Source of the DNA: Rhypophila decipiens
Lineage: Eukaryota > Ascomycota > Sordariomycetes > Sordariales > Naviculisporaceae
Assembly: GCA_033297075.1 (NCBI GenBank)
Contig: MU858212.1
Span: 1 to 64,000 of the forward strand
Length of the DNA stretch: 64,000 nucleotides
Direction of reading: 5' to 3'
The stretch's first letter is position 1. Each line of letters starts with the position of its first letter. Of the stretch, positions 46,738 through 58,000 are shown piece after piece. Made by a program: the position numbers and the translations under genes. The notes below the pieces were generated by a model. That model was not told the origin of the DNA and did not search any database. It saw only the letters and a program-made list of their open reading frames with translations.

Positions 46738-48105
46738 ATGACGTTCGCATATCCATCAGCTGCAAGCTCCGACGAGCTTCGGCTCCTGGAGCCGGTATCC
46801 ATCACGCACAGCAACCTACACTTTAAAATCATCAAGGTTCCTCGGACGGGCTCACCAAAGTACACGGCCGTCTCCGACACCTGGGGCGACGGCGAAGCAT
46901 CCGAGATCATCTATCTGAACAACCAACAATTCCGCGTGAGACTCAACCTCTGGTCCTGTCTCCATTATGTAGGGCAACACGCGAAAATCATCGGAGTCAG
47001 GCTCTGGGTGGACGCCATCTGCATCGACCAGAACAACATGGCCGAGAGGAACTCTCAGGTCCGCCGCATGGACGAGACCTACAAACAAGCGGCACACGTG
47101 TCTGTCTGGCTCCGCTTGCCAAGCATTCCCGATTTTGTCTACTGGTACATCGCTGATCACCAGAAGCCTGTAAGAACTTACGAAGATAACTCGTTCGACT
47201 GGTGTGACCACCTCGAGGACCTCGCCAACCGTCCATACTGGTCGCGTATGTGGGTGATTCAGGAGTGCCTACTGCCTGAAAGTATCATTCTGTTCTGTGG
47301 CAACAGCATGATGCCGTGGATTCCCTTTCGGGGTATTCTCTGCAGAGAAGTGGGTATCGTGGAGCACGAGGAACTTCGCGCCGAAAGCTTCAGAACGCCC
47401 GCCATTATCTCGGCCATCGCCTCGTTCAAAGCCCTGCCCCTTGTCATGGCAAGGGACCTCGGCAACCTTCCCGAATGCCCGCAGAATTTCTATGACCTGC
47501 TCATTAACCATCACCTGGCGGAATGCAAGGACCCACGGGACAAGATATTTGGGCTGCTGGGGCTACTGGCCAGCAGGGAGAGGAGCGTGTTGGAGAGGTT
47601 TTTCCCGGACTATAACCTGTCCGTGGACCATGTCCAGATCATTGCCTTGGCGCATTTATTGCAGACCAGCATTGTGAAGGCTACCCCAACAATTACTACG
47701 GAATCCAATGAACTCTTTCTCGGGCTCGGTGTCAAGTCGGGAGCACCGGCAAGGGGACGGCTCCTTCGGCTGGCTGGGATGGAAAGATTTGACTATCTTG
47801 GAACTTATGCTCCTGGACAAGTTGTATGGGACCTAACGGAATCAGAGAATCTCGATAGACAGCGATTTCCCGGAGGTACAAGTAGGGACGATGATTCTGA
47901 TCACAAAGGAGTCGGATTGCTACCTGCAATCGTGCCGGATCCTGAAGCTAGTGTGCCTCCCGGCTTCTGGGAAACAATCAGGGAATTCGAAAAAGGCCCT
48001 CGAGGTGGCAGAAGGCTTGGGCTTGTGGCCGGACTTATTCCGGTTGTGGCTGCAGTAGCTTTGGTCTGTTGGCGGTACGGGGTCCTGAGGCGGCCCGGTA
48101 CTTGA
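46738..48105 (+). CDS. HET-domain protein with C-terminal membrane anchor
   Basis: A single exon encodes 455 aa. The heterokaryon-incompatibility domain covers about residues 30-190, with KYTAVSDTWGDG, LWVDAICIDQNN, ERNSQVRRMDETYKQAAHVSVWLR and PYWSRMWVIQECLLPESI. CKDPRDKIFGLLGL, also typical of the family, follows near 275. The end carries one hydrophobic helix (GLVAGLIPVVAAVALVCW, about 428-446), suggesting tail anchoring. HET proteins trigger cell death after fusion of unlike strains; this role is inferred from the family. The intact frame and good motifs suggest a functional gene, in contrast to the relic at 26.8 kb. Confidence 0.88.
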   Translation: MTFAYPSAASSDELRLLEPVSITHSNLHFKIIKVPRTGSPKYTAVSDTWGDGEASEIIYLNNQQFRVRLNLWSCLHYVGQHAKIIGVRLWVDAICIDQNNMAERNSQVRRMDETYKQAAHVSVWLRLPSIPDFVYWYIADHQKPVRTYEDNSFDWCDHLEDLANRPYWSRMWVIQECLLPESIILFCGNSMMPWIPFRGILCREVGIVEHEELRAESFRTPAIISAIASFKALPLVMARDLGNLPECPQNFYDLLINHHLAECKDPRDKIFGLLGLLASRERSVLERFFPDYNLSVDHVQIIALAHLLQTSIVKATPTITTESNELFLGLGVKSGAPARGRLLRLAGMERFDYLGTYAPGQVVWDLTESENLDRQRFPGGTSRDDDSDHKGVGLLPAIVPDPEASVPPGFWETIREFEKGPRGGRRLGLVAGLIPVVAAVALVCWRYGVLRRPGT

Positions 48106-48267
48106 TTGTGCGCGTTGGAGACAATATCATTCAGTATACTCCTGCAACACTCTGAACTTTCTTCCATGACTCTTCATACAACACTTGAATTATTTGTCCT
48201 TACTACTAGTTTCTAGTAAGCCCAACACCCTAAGAACACATCATCCTGAGAGGTACCTCTTTCCGCC

Positions 48268-48796
48268 TTAGTCCACCCTCTTCAAATCAAAATCCTTAGG
48301 CCCAACATAGGCCTGATAATCCCCCGTCGGCGTCACTCCCTTGATCATCTTGATCTGGCGGTTCGGGATGAGATGCGAGCCACGTGTGTAGCTAAGGCGG
48401 GACACCTGCACGCTCACGGTGATCTCCAGCCCCTTTTTGGTGCGTACAACGTCAAACGTGCGAGACGAGGGCAAACAAGTACCGCCCTGGATCTCGGGAA
48501 GCGCAGGGCCGTTATCCCAGCCCGCCACGCCCGAGGCGGTGCAGTTGTAGCCTAGCGTGTCCATTGTTCCTGGCTGGAAGGCGTTGAAGGAGTAGCTGGG
48601 GAATTTGTTAGTATTTGTACAAAAGGGTTTTCCTTTTGAAAATGAGAACGATGACGTACAAGCACATTGCGCTGTGGGGGACGCAGCTGGCAGAAAAGTT
48701 GCGGGCTTGGAATACCACGTCGAGGCCGAGCGCAGGCGGCGCAGGGGCAGCGGAGACTGCGGTAGCAGCGACCAAGGCGAGGATGGAGAACTTCAT
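48268..48796 (-). CDS. Small secreted protein
   Basis: Two exons (48796-48660, 48595-48268) give 154 aa. The signal peptide MKFSILALVAATAVSA is followed by APAPPALG. The mature part contains DVVFQARNFSASC, MCFYSFNAFQPG, GYNCTASG and GGTCLPSSRTFDVV. A beta-rich stretch follows (GLEITVSVQVSRLSYTRGSHLIP). Four cysteines suggest two disulphides. The intron has a GTACGT donor and joins MCF to YSF. Proteins of this shape are common in fungal secretomes; family and function are not recognised. Confidence 0.75.
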
Positions 48797-49941
48797 TGTG
48801 AGTTTTGAGTTGTGATTGTGAATATTTGCTTATTTGAGGAAGGGTAAAGTAATCAACGATGATATTTGGTTTGGTCTTTGATGTACCGAGAATGTGTGAG
48901 AGATGTGATTCCTCGACAAAGGAGCAGAGAGTTTGTCTTTAATTATAGACAGTTCCCCCGAGTCAGTCATGAGACTCTGTCGTATGCCGCGGCACTAGAA
49001 CGTCCATGACTCCATACCGTACGTGATGTAAGTGTAACGGTCAAGCAGGTTATTATACCCGTAGGGCGATCATAATGGTGGAGCGACTCGTATTCACGGC
49101 GATGCTGTGGGGCCGGCCATTGATTTCCACGAGTAGGCGACGAGCCTGGGTTTAACCGATGTTCCATCGGCCAGGTAGGTCTCCAAGACTCTCCAAGCTC
49201 CGGGTTTCGTCGTCATGCGTGATTGCTGACAAAGATCTTTCCTCGGGGACTGCCGGCGTGTTACGCGAACTATGTCTATCACTGCCCAGTGCCGGACTGC
49301 CGGACTGACTTGTCCGGAGAATTACAGAAAGTTGCTTTCCGTATCTGTCCAGAGGTCAAGTTCAATACATACACATCTTTGAAACCTTCAGAAGTGGCCT
49401 TGCAAAGAAAACTCCTCTTGGAACCGTTTTATATACCCTATCTTATATTCTAACTATTCTTTTTATACAGCCCGGCGCTAAGCAGGCAGCAAGAGCGAGC
49501 CTGATCCGGCAATATACCATCAAGGGACTTTGTACCGTGTACGTGCTCTTTTGCCTGTCCAGCAGCTAGGGTTCAGCCGCGCGTGTATCATTCAATTATG
49601 ACCTTGCGTGGACCAGTCCATCACCTCACCAACCAATGAACCAACCAACCGTCTGGCTAAACCTCCGTCCGTCCCAATCCAACGACCATTTCGTTGACTT
49701 CGTTTTTCGGTTCGCGTATGGACTAACCTGGTGCCAGCCAGATCTTAGGCAACCAGTCCTCCCAGCTGCTGGCCAGACGTTCAATATGAGGACAACAAAT
49801 ATGAGAGTGAGTAGAAAGATGGAACTAGCCAGAATCTTCCATGTTCAATCTCGGTTACCTATATTATATATACTTAGTTTCGCTGCCCACCCCAGGACTA
49901 AGTGGCATCCAACAGTGAACAGACACATCCAAGATCGACAC
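48797..49941. other. Intergenic, no gene seen
   Basis: About 1.15 kb between the small secreted gene and the 3' end of the ankyrin-subtilase. Short open frames show no motif. Confidence 0.5.
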
Positions 49942-52900
49942 TCAGACATTGACATTCATCGCCGCGGCGATCCTCGACCCAATCTTCGAGATCACGTCAA
50001 TCAACCTCTCCGGATCCTCGTAGCGGTCGCGCTCGTTGCCTGCTGGCCCGAAGAACTCCCAAACTGTGATGAACTTCCCATGACTCTCGGGACTCACGCC
50101 AATCGTCCGAAACGCCTTCAACATCTCCTCGTGCCTCTTCAGCGCAGCAAACTCGCTGCGTACCTGGTCCTTCTCGGCCTCACGTGCAGTCAGCAGTCGC
50201 ACTTGAACGCAGTACAGCAAAAGCGCGCAGAAGCCAGCTGCCAGCGCCGTGGCGACCGAGGACCCTGAAATCTCGCGCGTCGTGTTGCTTGGCGTCTTGT
50301 CCATGATCTCGACGCGATCGCCGGGAAAGGTAAAGTTGACCTTCTCTGGGTCGCCGACCCAGGAGTTGGTCTCGCCTGACGGACCAGCTGCGCCGATAGT
50401 AAAGATACGTCTCGTGGCTCGTGACGGATACGTGTCGGTCTGCTTGGCACCTTGGTCGGCGGCAGAGCAGAACATGAGGATATTGGCCTTTTCAGCTTTC
50501 GAGATTGCGTCTTCTAGCTCTCGTCGCTCGCCCTCGTCCCCGGGTGATTCGATGCTCCACGACATGGAGATGATATGCACGCCTTTTTTTACCGCTGCGG
50601 CGATGGCCTGGTAGGAGTCAGCAGGAAACATTGGGACACCAGGACCACGGGGATTTCTTACCTTGGCAGCGCTTCTTGCAGTAATCTGCCGCACCCCATC
50701 TTCAGATGGGCGGTCCTCGAGACGCAGCACGTACAGCTTTGCACGCGGGCACATGAAGTTGATGAGCTTTGCCATGGCGGTGCCATGCCCGGCGGCCGAA
50801 GCATAGTAAGGGTGGTTGAGGTGCTCGTCCTCGTTGCGGGGGTGAAAGGTGCGTCCGCCGAGAAGGGGGTAATCCCAGTCCATGCCATCAACGCCGTCGT
50901 CAATCAGGGCGACGGTGATATCCTCTTCGATTTCCTGCGCCCGGCGCTTGAAGGCATCGCTCGCCTCGGCGTTGAGGAGCACACCGCGGAATCGCTTCAT
51001 GCAGTCTATCCACATGTGCTTGCTCGTCTGCTCGTCCTTGGCGGCTCGTGTTCCGACGCCGCCTCGCTCGCCTGCAGAGCCATCGCCCAAAGCGGGCCGT
51101 TGGCGGAAAGCAACTCCATTGTCGACGTTGAGCTTCATCTCGTGCTTGAACTCGAGACGCTTGACGCGTTCAGCGAAGTCATCGACGTACTGTTGCGTTC
51201 GCCTGGGCGACTCAATACCCTGTTGAACATGCAGATGAAGCGACCTGAGCTCAGTCAACTTCTTGAGTCCTTCTCCCTCGCTCCATCCGCGGAGTACGGT
51301 GTTGTTGCCGCTCCAGTACAGGTGCACCTCGCGTACCCGTGGCGCGGCCGTGTAGATGACTTCGGTACTGAGGTCTGTCTTCTTCCAGTCCCAAATCTGG
51401 ACGTCCATCCCCCGCAGAGCTTCCTCAATGGCCTCATCTGTATGCGGTGGAGTGAAAGAGTCGTCTACCATGGCCCTGATGACTGTTCGGACCCCTTTCT
51501 GCCTCAGTGTTGTGAATACTTGCACCAGGTCATGCCGACCACTGCCGTCCTTGTATGACTGGCCTCGTCCAGACCGGCGACTGCTACTGATGTTGGACTT
51601 GTCGCCAGTATTATCATCTTCGATGCGAATCTTGGGAATGGCCACGTACTGCAGCGCATCCTCGAACTGGAGTTGCTTGAGCAGTGACCGGAATCCTCGC
51701 TGCGTCATGTTGCTGCGGCCCGACAAATCAAAGTACAGCTCCAAGTTGGAGAGCTCTTCCTTGCCGTACAAGATGTCCATGCAAGCCGCGGTGCTGCGTG
51801 ATCGAAGATAGTGTAGCTTTAGGAACCTTTCCACTGCTTCGACCACACTGTCGAGAACCTTGGACGAACTGCTACTGCTGACCGGCAAGTGCTTGGACAT
51901 GGACCCTGCTACTACTGCCAGTGGCGTTCGCGAGTCGTCCGCAACCCCATCAACAAGGACGGCTGCCTTGTCTTCAGTGTTTGCCGTGCCGCCTACGTAC
52001 TTGGCTCGGCTGTTGGACTGAATCGCAGGGCGGGCCTTGGTTGAGGCATCCAAACCAGGTTGCGGCCCCGTTCCGGAGCCGTGTGGGACCGGGATACCGA
52101 CCATGGGTGTTCTTGTTGGCGATGCGGGTCGGGCTGCTGTCTTGTTTGAGGTGAAGGCCGAGTTCTTGGAGTCTTCACCCCTGTCACGGCCCGGCGGCTT
52201 TTCTGATGGCTTTCGCAACTCTGCTGCCTCTTTCGCCTTCTTCGCCTTCTTCGCCTCCTCATCCTCAACGGTCTTCTTGTGGTGCAGGTATGGCGATTCG
52301 CCCGCGCGGTTGAAGTCTCCGTTGGTTTTTTGGACCTCTTTGTCGCTTTTGGCCACAATCTCCTCAATGACCGACAGCTGATCCTTGCGACATCGCCTGC
52401 ACTCGACCGCGAGATGGAGAATTGTATTGCCCTTTGCGTCCTTGAGCGCCAGTGTCTTGCCGTCAGCCTTTCGGACCAGCTGCCGAAAGTACTTGAGCTT
52501 CCTTTTGATGGCCATGTGTAGGTACAGCTGCTTGTTGCTGGACTTCTGGAGGACCGTGTTGATGCTTGGGTGGGCTTCGACCATCCACTCCAGCTCTTTC
52601 TCCCTCCTGTTGTCGATAGCGAGGTAGAGCGGTGTTTTCCCCTCGCGGTCGCCCTTGGCAAGAAGGTCGTTGCGATGCTGGACAAGAGCCGTGATCAAAG
52701 CCTTGGTCTGATCGTCGCCCACATCGGGAAAGTCCGGCCCCCCTTCGTCTAGCAGCATGTGCAAAGCTGTCCGCATACCCTTAGTCCCAGAGTCCGACGC
52801 CAAGTCCTCCAAATCTCTGCTCCTGAAAGCCGTGAGGTGATCACTTCGCGTCAGGTTGCGCTTTCCATCGGCGATCTCTTGGAGGGCTGTTTTGAGCAGC

Positions 52901-53028
52901 TTCTCGATTGAGACCTTGGGCTTTTGCGGCTTCTCTCCGTCGTCTTCGTCGGAGTCACCGGATGAAGCGTCAAAATCGTCCTCCAGAGGATTATCCCGTT
53001 CCAAGAAGTCTTCCCCGTCGGAACCCAT
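49942..53028 (-). CDS. Ankyrin-subtilase (peptidase S8) protein
   Basis: An intronless frame of 1028 aa with no signal peptide, so probably cytosolic. Residues 1-40 are acidic. Ankyrin-like repeats cover about 85-250 (KTPLYLAIDN, NTILHLAVEC). A Lys/Ala-rich charged linker and a family-specific middle region follow (YGKEELSNLELYFDLSGRS.., VQIWDWKKTDLS.., WSGNNTVLRGWSEGEGL; about 405-600). The subtilisin domain is at about 700-940: Asp710 (LIDDGVD), His748 (AGHGTAMA) and Ser924 (SGSSVATALAAG), so the triad is complete. The oxyanion-hole Asn position appears to be Asp (CSAADQG). Fungal subtilases of this type are linked with NLR-like proteins; here it neighbours a STAND protein. An executioner protease role is an inference. 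Confidence 0.88.
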   Translation of the reverse strand: MGSDGEDFLERDNPLEDDFDASSGDSDEDDGEKPQKPKVSIEKLLKTALQEIADGKRNLTRSDHLTAFRSRDLEDLASDSGTKGMRTALHMLLDEGGPDFPDVGDDQTKALITALVQHRNDLLAKGDREGKTPLYLAIDNRREKELEWMVEAHPSINTVLQKSSNKQLYLHMAIKRKLKYFRQLVRKADGKTLALKDAKGNTILHLAVECRRCRKDQLSVIEEIVAKSDKEVQKTNGDFNRAGESPYLHHKKTVEDEEAKKAKKAKEAAELRKPSEKPPGRDRGEDSKNSAFTSNKTAARPASPTRTPMVGIPVPHGSGTGPQPGLDASTKARPAIQSNSRAKYVGGTANTEDKAAVLVDGVADDSRTPLAVVAGSMSKHLPVSSSSSSKVLDSVVEAVERFLKLHYLRSRSTAACMDILYGKEELSNLELYFDLSGRSNMTQRGFRSLLKQLQFEDALQYVAIPKIRIEDDNTGDKSNISSSRRSGRGQSYKDGSGRHDLVQVFTTLRQKGVRTVIRAMVDDSFTPPHTDEAIEEALRGMDVQIWDWKKTDLSTEVIYTAAPRVREVHLYWSGNNTVLRGWSEGEGLKKLTELRSLHLHVQQGIESPRRTQQYVDDFAERVKRLEFKHEMKLNVDNGVAFRQRPALGDGSAGERGGVGTRAAKDEQTSKHMWIDCMKRFRGVLLNAEASDAFKRRAQEIEEDITVALIDDGVDGMDWDYPLLGGRTFHPRNEDEHLNHPYYASAAGHGTAMAKLINFMCPRAKLYVLRLEDRPSEDGVRQITARSAAKVRNPRGPGVPMFPADSYQAIAAAVKKGVHIISMSWSIESPGDEGERRELEDAISKAEKANILMFCSAADQGAKQTDTYPSRATRRIFTIGAAGPSGETNSWVGDPEKVNFTFPGDRVEIMDKTPSNTTREISGSSVATALAAGFCALLLYCVQVRLLTAREAEKDQVRSEFAALKRHEEMLKAFRTIGVSPESHGKFITVWEFFGPAGNERDRYEDPERLIDVISKIGSRIAAAMNVNV

Positions 53029-53746
53029 GGCGTGAGGGGCGTCAATACAGGCTAGGAATGTTCTGTGGTTGAATGCAAAGTGTCTACGAGCGATGGGGCC
53101 CTGCGCGTGCGGGGAGATTGAATGTCTTGATAATCGTATAGGACTCTGCAGGAGGCGCCCAATTTGGCCGCTGACATGCAGAGAGACAGCACGATAGTCA
53201 CACAGTGCTGTGCACTGTTCTGGCTTGGATTTGAAATGAGGGGAAGAAGATCGATGGGTGGGTACACAAGTCTGTAACTAGCTGAAAATTGGGTTATATT
53301 AGATTTATGCGAGAACAGTGGATATACGAGTAGAACGCTCCGAGAATCACGACAGAACTGACGACGCATCGTTAAATATAGGGAGAGAAACTCTGAAGTA
53401 AGGATGTTGTTGAATTTGACATTGCTCTGGACTGTCACCGCCTGGCTCATGTAGGCGGCGGAACTCATTTATTAGTCACCCTTGACAAAGATTCTAGACT
53501 AAGGAAAGGAGGAAGACAGGAGAGGTCGGTGACAGTCGTGACATATATATATCCGCAGTTAGATCCAGTTGTCAAAGGAAGAATGCATTTTCCCTCCAGC
53601 TAAGGTTCATTCAATGGACCGCGGCTTTGAACCATGACATTACATGTGACGGGTTGCCTGTCACATCCGTCACATGGATCATGGATGCACAAAAGGGGCA
53701 ATAAATCAGAGCTGTCAAGCGCAGCTTCCAAGGCCATTTGACGCCA
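53029..53746. other. Intergenic between two same-strand genes
   Basis: About 720 nt upstream of the ankyrin-subtilase. No gene recognised; it presumably holds that gene's promoter. Confidence 0.5.
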
Positions 53747-54763
53747 TCAATCCAACAACTCGTTCTTCGGTGCAAAGGCGGTACTAAATCGTATGTCGAC
53801 GAACTCGGCGTTGAGATCCAGGTTGCCAAGGTTGTCAGTGTCATAGCCTGCCTTTCGAAGCTTGTTGGTTGGCCTGAGAGACGGATCGAACAGGATGGGA
53901 TCATCGCGGGGGATGCCTCCTAACATGCGTACGATCGAGGTCTTCAAACTCGATTTCCAGTCCGTATCGGCCTTGATTGAGATAAAGCATTCGAAGGGAT
54001 TATTGTCTTCACGGGCGAGCACAATTGCGCACCGGAGGAAGCTGGGAACCCCCGACTTGGCTGAACGATTTTCGTTGAGCACCCACCGCGCGATGACAGG
54101 ATTCCCGTAGTCGTCGCTCCATACCCAGCCTGTCACTCGCGCCTCATCGGTAGCCGTCCGGCTCACGGACTTCTCCACCTTGCCTGTCACACCGACACTG
54201 GCTACCACCTCGGGACCACCAGAGAGACTCAGTTCCCCACCCACTGTCTTGGTCTCCTCCTGCTCCGTCGAGAAAACACCGACCCGCCCGCGCGGTCCGA
54301 TCTTGTGCACCTTTGGACCCGGCGCGCCTCTCGCGCTGGCCTCGCTACTCCGAAACTCAAACTCCACCGTGGCAGACACAATGCGTCGCGACACTTTGCG
54401 CGCATCCATGTGAATATCATAGACCAAAAGCGTGGCGTAGGCTTCCGCATCGTCGTCGTCAGGGTCCAGCGATGATGATAGCGTACCATGGACGATCACG
54501 CGCGACCTGCACTGAATCTCGATCTCCCCGCAACGTTCCACGGCCGTCTCTCGTTGGTACGGGTTTGCTGGGTTGTTGAGCAGATGATAGTTGTTGCCCT
54601 GGTCACCTGCTGGATTTAGCTCTATCACCACCGACGCACAGCCCAGCTCTTCATCCTCCTCGCTGCTGTAGCCGTTCGAAGGGTCGGCCCGTCCTGTTTC
54701 AGCGCTCACTTCTTCTGGATTCATGTTGCCGGAAACGATTTGTCTTGGTTGAACCATAAACAT
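53747..54763 (-). CDS. Unrecognised 338-aa protein linked to the STAND/subtilase locus
   Basis: A single exon of 338 aa without signal peptide or membrane helix. Residues 1-60 are acidic and disordered (SNGYSSEEDEELG). The rest is rich in alternating strands (IEIQCRSRVIVHGTLSS, ATLLVYDIHMDARKVSRRIVSATVEFEF), then a glycine/serine segment (GGELSLSGGPEVVASVGVTGKVEKSVSR), VTGWVWSDDYGNPVIARWVLNEN and VPSFLRCAIVLARED. The mid part reads like a jelly-roll or pore-like beta sandwich, but I recognise no family. Its place between a protease and a divergent STAND protein suggests a shared role, perhaps as target or effector. This is inference. Confidence 0.75.
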   Translation of the reverse strand: MFMVQPRQIVSGNMNPEEVSAETGRADPSNGYSSEEDEELGCASVVIELNPAGDQGNNYHLLNNPANPYQRETAVERCGEIEIQCRSRVIVHGTLSSSLDPDDDDAEAYATLLVYDIHMDARKVSRRIVSATVEFEFRSSEASARGAPGPKVHKIGPRGRVGVFSTEQEETKTVGGELSLSGGPEVVASVGVTGKVEKSVSRTATDEARVTGWVWSDDYGNPVIARWVLNENRSAKSGVPSFLRCAIVLAREDNNPFECFISIKADTDWKSSLKTSIVRMLGGIPRDDPILFDPSLRPTNKLRKAGYDTDNLGNLDLNAEFVDIRFSTAFAPKNELLD

Positions 54764-55069
54764 CGACGGGGGTTGCTGATATTTCAGATAAATGGCTGCC
54801 TAGTATGCCGGTTATCCGGGAACAACGGGAATGTGCACTGTGTGGGTGTCCACCTCCTTCACGTCCCACAGCGGTCCTTCCCCGCCGCTCGTGGGACCCC
54901 AATTGCCGCTGCCTGGCCAAAAAGTGCGGCACTTGAAATACCTAAGCCCCCATGATATGAGACGAGCTTCGAATCGGCAAGACCGCCTTAGACCTTGCCT
55001 GTCAGCAGCGACCCGGTCATCACGACACTCCTGCTTGCGAAACACTGTGAAAGAGAGATCGGAACGAAC
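54764..55069. promoter_or_regulatory. Bidirectional promoter between the unknown gene and the STAND gene
   Basis: Only 306 nt separate the two divergent start codons, so both transcripts must start within or beside this stretch. Co-regulation is likely but not shown. No clear TATA box is seen. Confidence 0.55.
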
Positions 55070-58000
55070 ATGTCAGACTCAGAGTCGGTCTCCTCAGAGC
55101 CATCGCCTCCGAACTCGGGAGCGGCTTCCCCGGAACCCGAGACAGAGCAGCCAAATCCCGAAGAGACCAGGCAGAAGGAAAAGTCGGGGGTTCAAGGCAC
55201 ACCAGAACCAATCGACGCAGACGTCAAGCCGCCCCTTGTCGAGTCTGATGGTGTGCGATTGTCGTGGCCCGACCCGTCGGGCTTTGTTGATGAGCCGGCC
55301 GAGGATGGTCCCATCGCGTCTTTCGAGTGAGCTTCCATGCCTGTGTCCTTCACACCACGCAACTGACGGGGCATTTATCAAGCTATGTTTTCGTCCCAGG
55401 GATCTACGGCAACCATCAAGACGGAGAAGAAGCCGGGCCTGACTCACGCTCCAGCTCTTGGGCCGTTGAATACGTGAAGCAAGCAGGGCGGAATGATCGA
55501 ATCCTCAAGTTTGAGTACGCCGCGAAAACCCTGTTTTCGGGGGTCAAGTGCAGGCAGGCCATCCGCAGCTGTGCTTTGCAACTTTTGCGTGGCGTATTGG
55601 CACTGAGACGTGACGCGAAGCGGGTCAGCGAGCCATCTCTTGTTTGTCCCTTGGCAATTCGCTAAATCAGTTTTGTGAATAGAGGCGTCTCATCGCATTC
55701 ATCGCCTTTGACCTTGGTGGTATCTTGGTCAAGGATGCTCTTGTCGCAGCCGTTCTCGATCCCGGCGCCTGGCCCGATGTTGCGGACATGAGCCGCATCC
55801 TGATATTTTGTGGATGCCCCCAGCGAAGCACAGGCTACCTCGACATGGAACATCGCCTGTGTCGCTTCGTATATGAGTCGTCTACAAAGGCCGTATCAGA
55901 TGTCACACCCTCTGCCTCGTCGATAGCGGGCCTCGCTGCCGCCACCATCGAGGTGAACGGTCTATTTGTGGATTCAAAGGCAAGCCTGCGCTGCAGGATC
56001 ATCAGTGTCCACGCTGGGCCGCCACTAACCGACAAGGATACCACGGCAAAGCGCATCAGCTCAGTGTTTGACAACTATGGCGGCACCTTGGGTGTTCCCT
56101 TTGAGAAGCGATTCGTCCTGACGGGGTCGGATGGAAGCGAAATCACCAGCTACCTTGATGGATTGGGCTCCGTTCTGGATGCCAATTACACTGCTGAGGC
56201 CATGTCATACGAACGCAAGTTGCTATCTGTAGCGTCGCCCATCGATCCCTTCCGTTCGGCGGCTTCGGTCAGGGACTCAAGTTCAGCTGTAACCGAAACC
56301 TCGGCTTACAAGACCTGGATCGACCTCCCGGGTCCACAAATTCTCTATATCCACGGGCCTCAAGGAGCAAGAGACGCTGCTGAGCAGGTGTTCTACGCCT
56401 TGGACGCGATGAAGCACACCGAAGACACCATCGTGTTGTACTTCTCGTTTGATCAGGGGGACGTTCGACGTGATTCAATCCGCGACATGGCGTCGACATT
56501 CATGGCACAGATCATCTGTCAGTTTCCGCACAATGCCGACTGGACAGACCGACTGTTCACGCAACTTGATCTCGAACGAGGGTGGACCGAAGCGGATTTG
56601 ATATACTGGCTTGAGCGATTTCGCTTCAACAATGACTTCGAGCACGCCATATACGTCATCAACCATTTCGACGAGTGCACCAAAGGATCGCAGCAATTTC
56701 TCCAAAAGTTCAAGTATCTGTCTGCGAACAGCGAAGGCCAGTGGAAGATTGTGCTGACCAGTCACAAGCCCGGGGCCCTCCTCGGGGAACTGTCCGACAC
56801 AGCCCTCACGACACTGGATCTTTCCACTTCAACAGACTCAAAAAACAGCAGCGCCGAGACCGAAGGCGAAATCAAGCAGCTGATGCACTCCCGCCCCGAA
56901 CTTCTTCTGCAGGAGAGCCTGGTACGACGAGAGCTCGCCGAGATTGCCGGGATCGATCCCTTGGCACGACGACTTGTTATCACGCAGGCTGGAACACAAC
57001 CGGACTGGCCCAATCGGCTTTCTGTGCGGATTCTCCTCGAGCCTCTGAACTCTGCGAACGATTCCCAATGGGAAGATTCCATTCTGGCTTCCCTTCTCGA
57101 TCGCCTACTGCGGTCTGTCAAAGAAAGGGTTCCCACTCTTCGTCTGCTCCTGTCATGGCTCCTATACACAGTTCGGCCGCTTACTATCTGGGAGTTGGGA
57201 ACCGTCCTCTATTTGGACTCCAGCGCCGACAAGAATGTTGCTGTACCCCCCGCTTCGGCAATGAGCCATCTCATCGGCAACATTCAGGTTTGGCTCGCCG
57301 GCATTGTTGAGGTTGATCACAATGAGGTCAGGTTATCGCACCCTCGGCTGCGTAATATTTTGATGAGCAAAGTTGGCCTCAGCGGGAAGGAAGGGAACAA
57401 ATCGCCACGGAACGTACATGTATGGGACGATATCTCAGCGACCGCCCATTTTGATATCGCGCGTCAGTGTCTCAACTACCTGTCCCAACCTGAAGTGCGA
57501 GATATTGTGGATCGAACAGGGTCTTTCGCTGGGGTGCCTGTGCATGTTTTTGCCGACCGCGGAAATCTTTGCTCCTACGCGCTTCAGGCGTGGACTTACC
57601 ATTTCTTGAAGGCGTCACCCGCCGACCAGACCAAGTTAGCCAGCCAGTTCGAATTCTCGCGTCTAGGAAGATCGTGGGCCCGTGGTTACTGGGCCTTATC
57701 AAACCCCGTTACAAGAAACAAAAAGCCGTTAGACAGCCTGTTTCCCGTCTTTGCCGGTTTAGGGTTGTGCAATGCCGTGAAGCCGCGTGATAAAGACGAT
57801 TTGTCTTGCGGCATCGTCGAAGCGGCTTCAAAGGGACACTCTCAGACCGTCAAGCGTCTCATCAAGCACAACACGCTGTCAGAGGAAACTTTGCTGGAGG
57901 TTCTTGTCGCCGCTGGCGCCTCTGGGGACGACGGGTTGATACTCAGCCTTATCCAACACATATCATCCAAGAGCAACAGCCCGGATGCAGTGGTCTGGCC

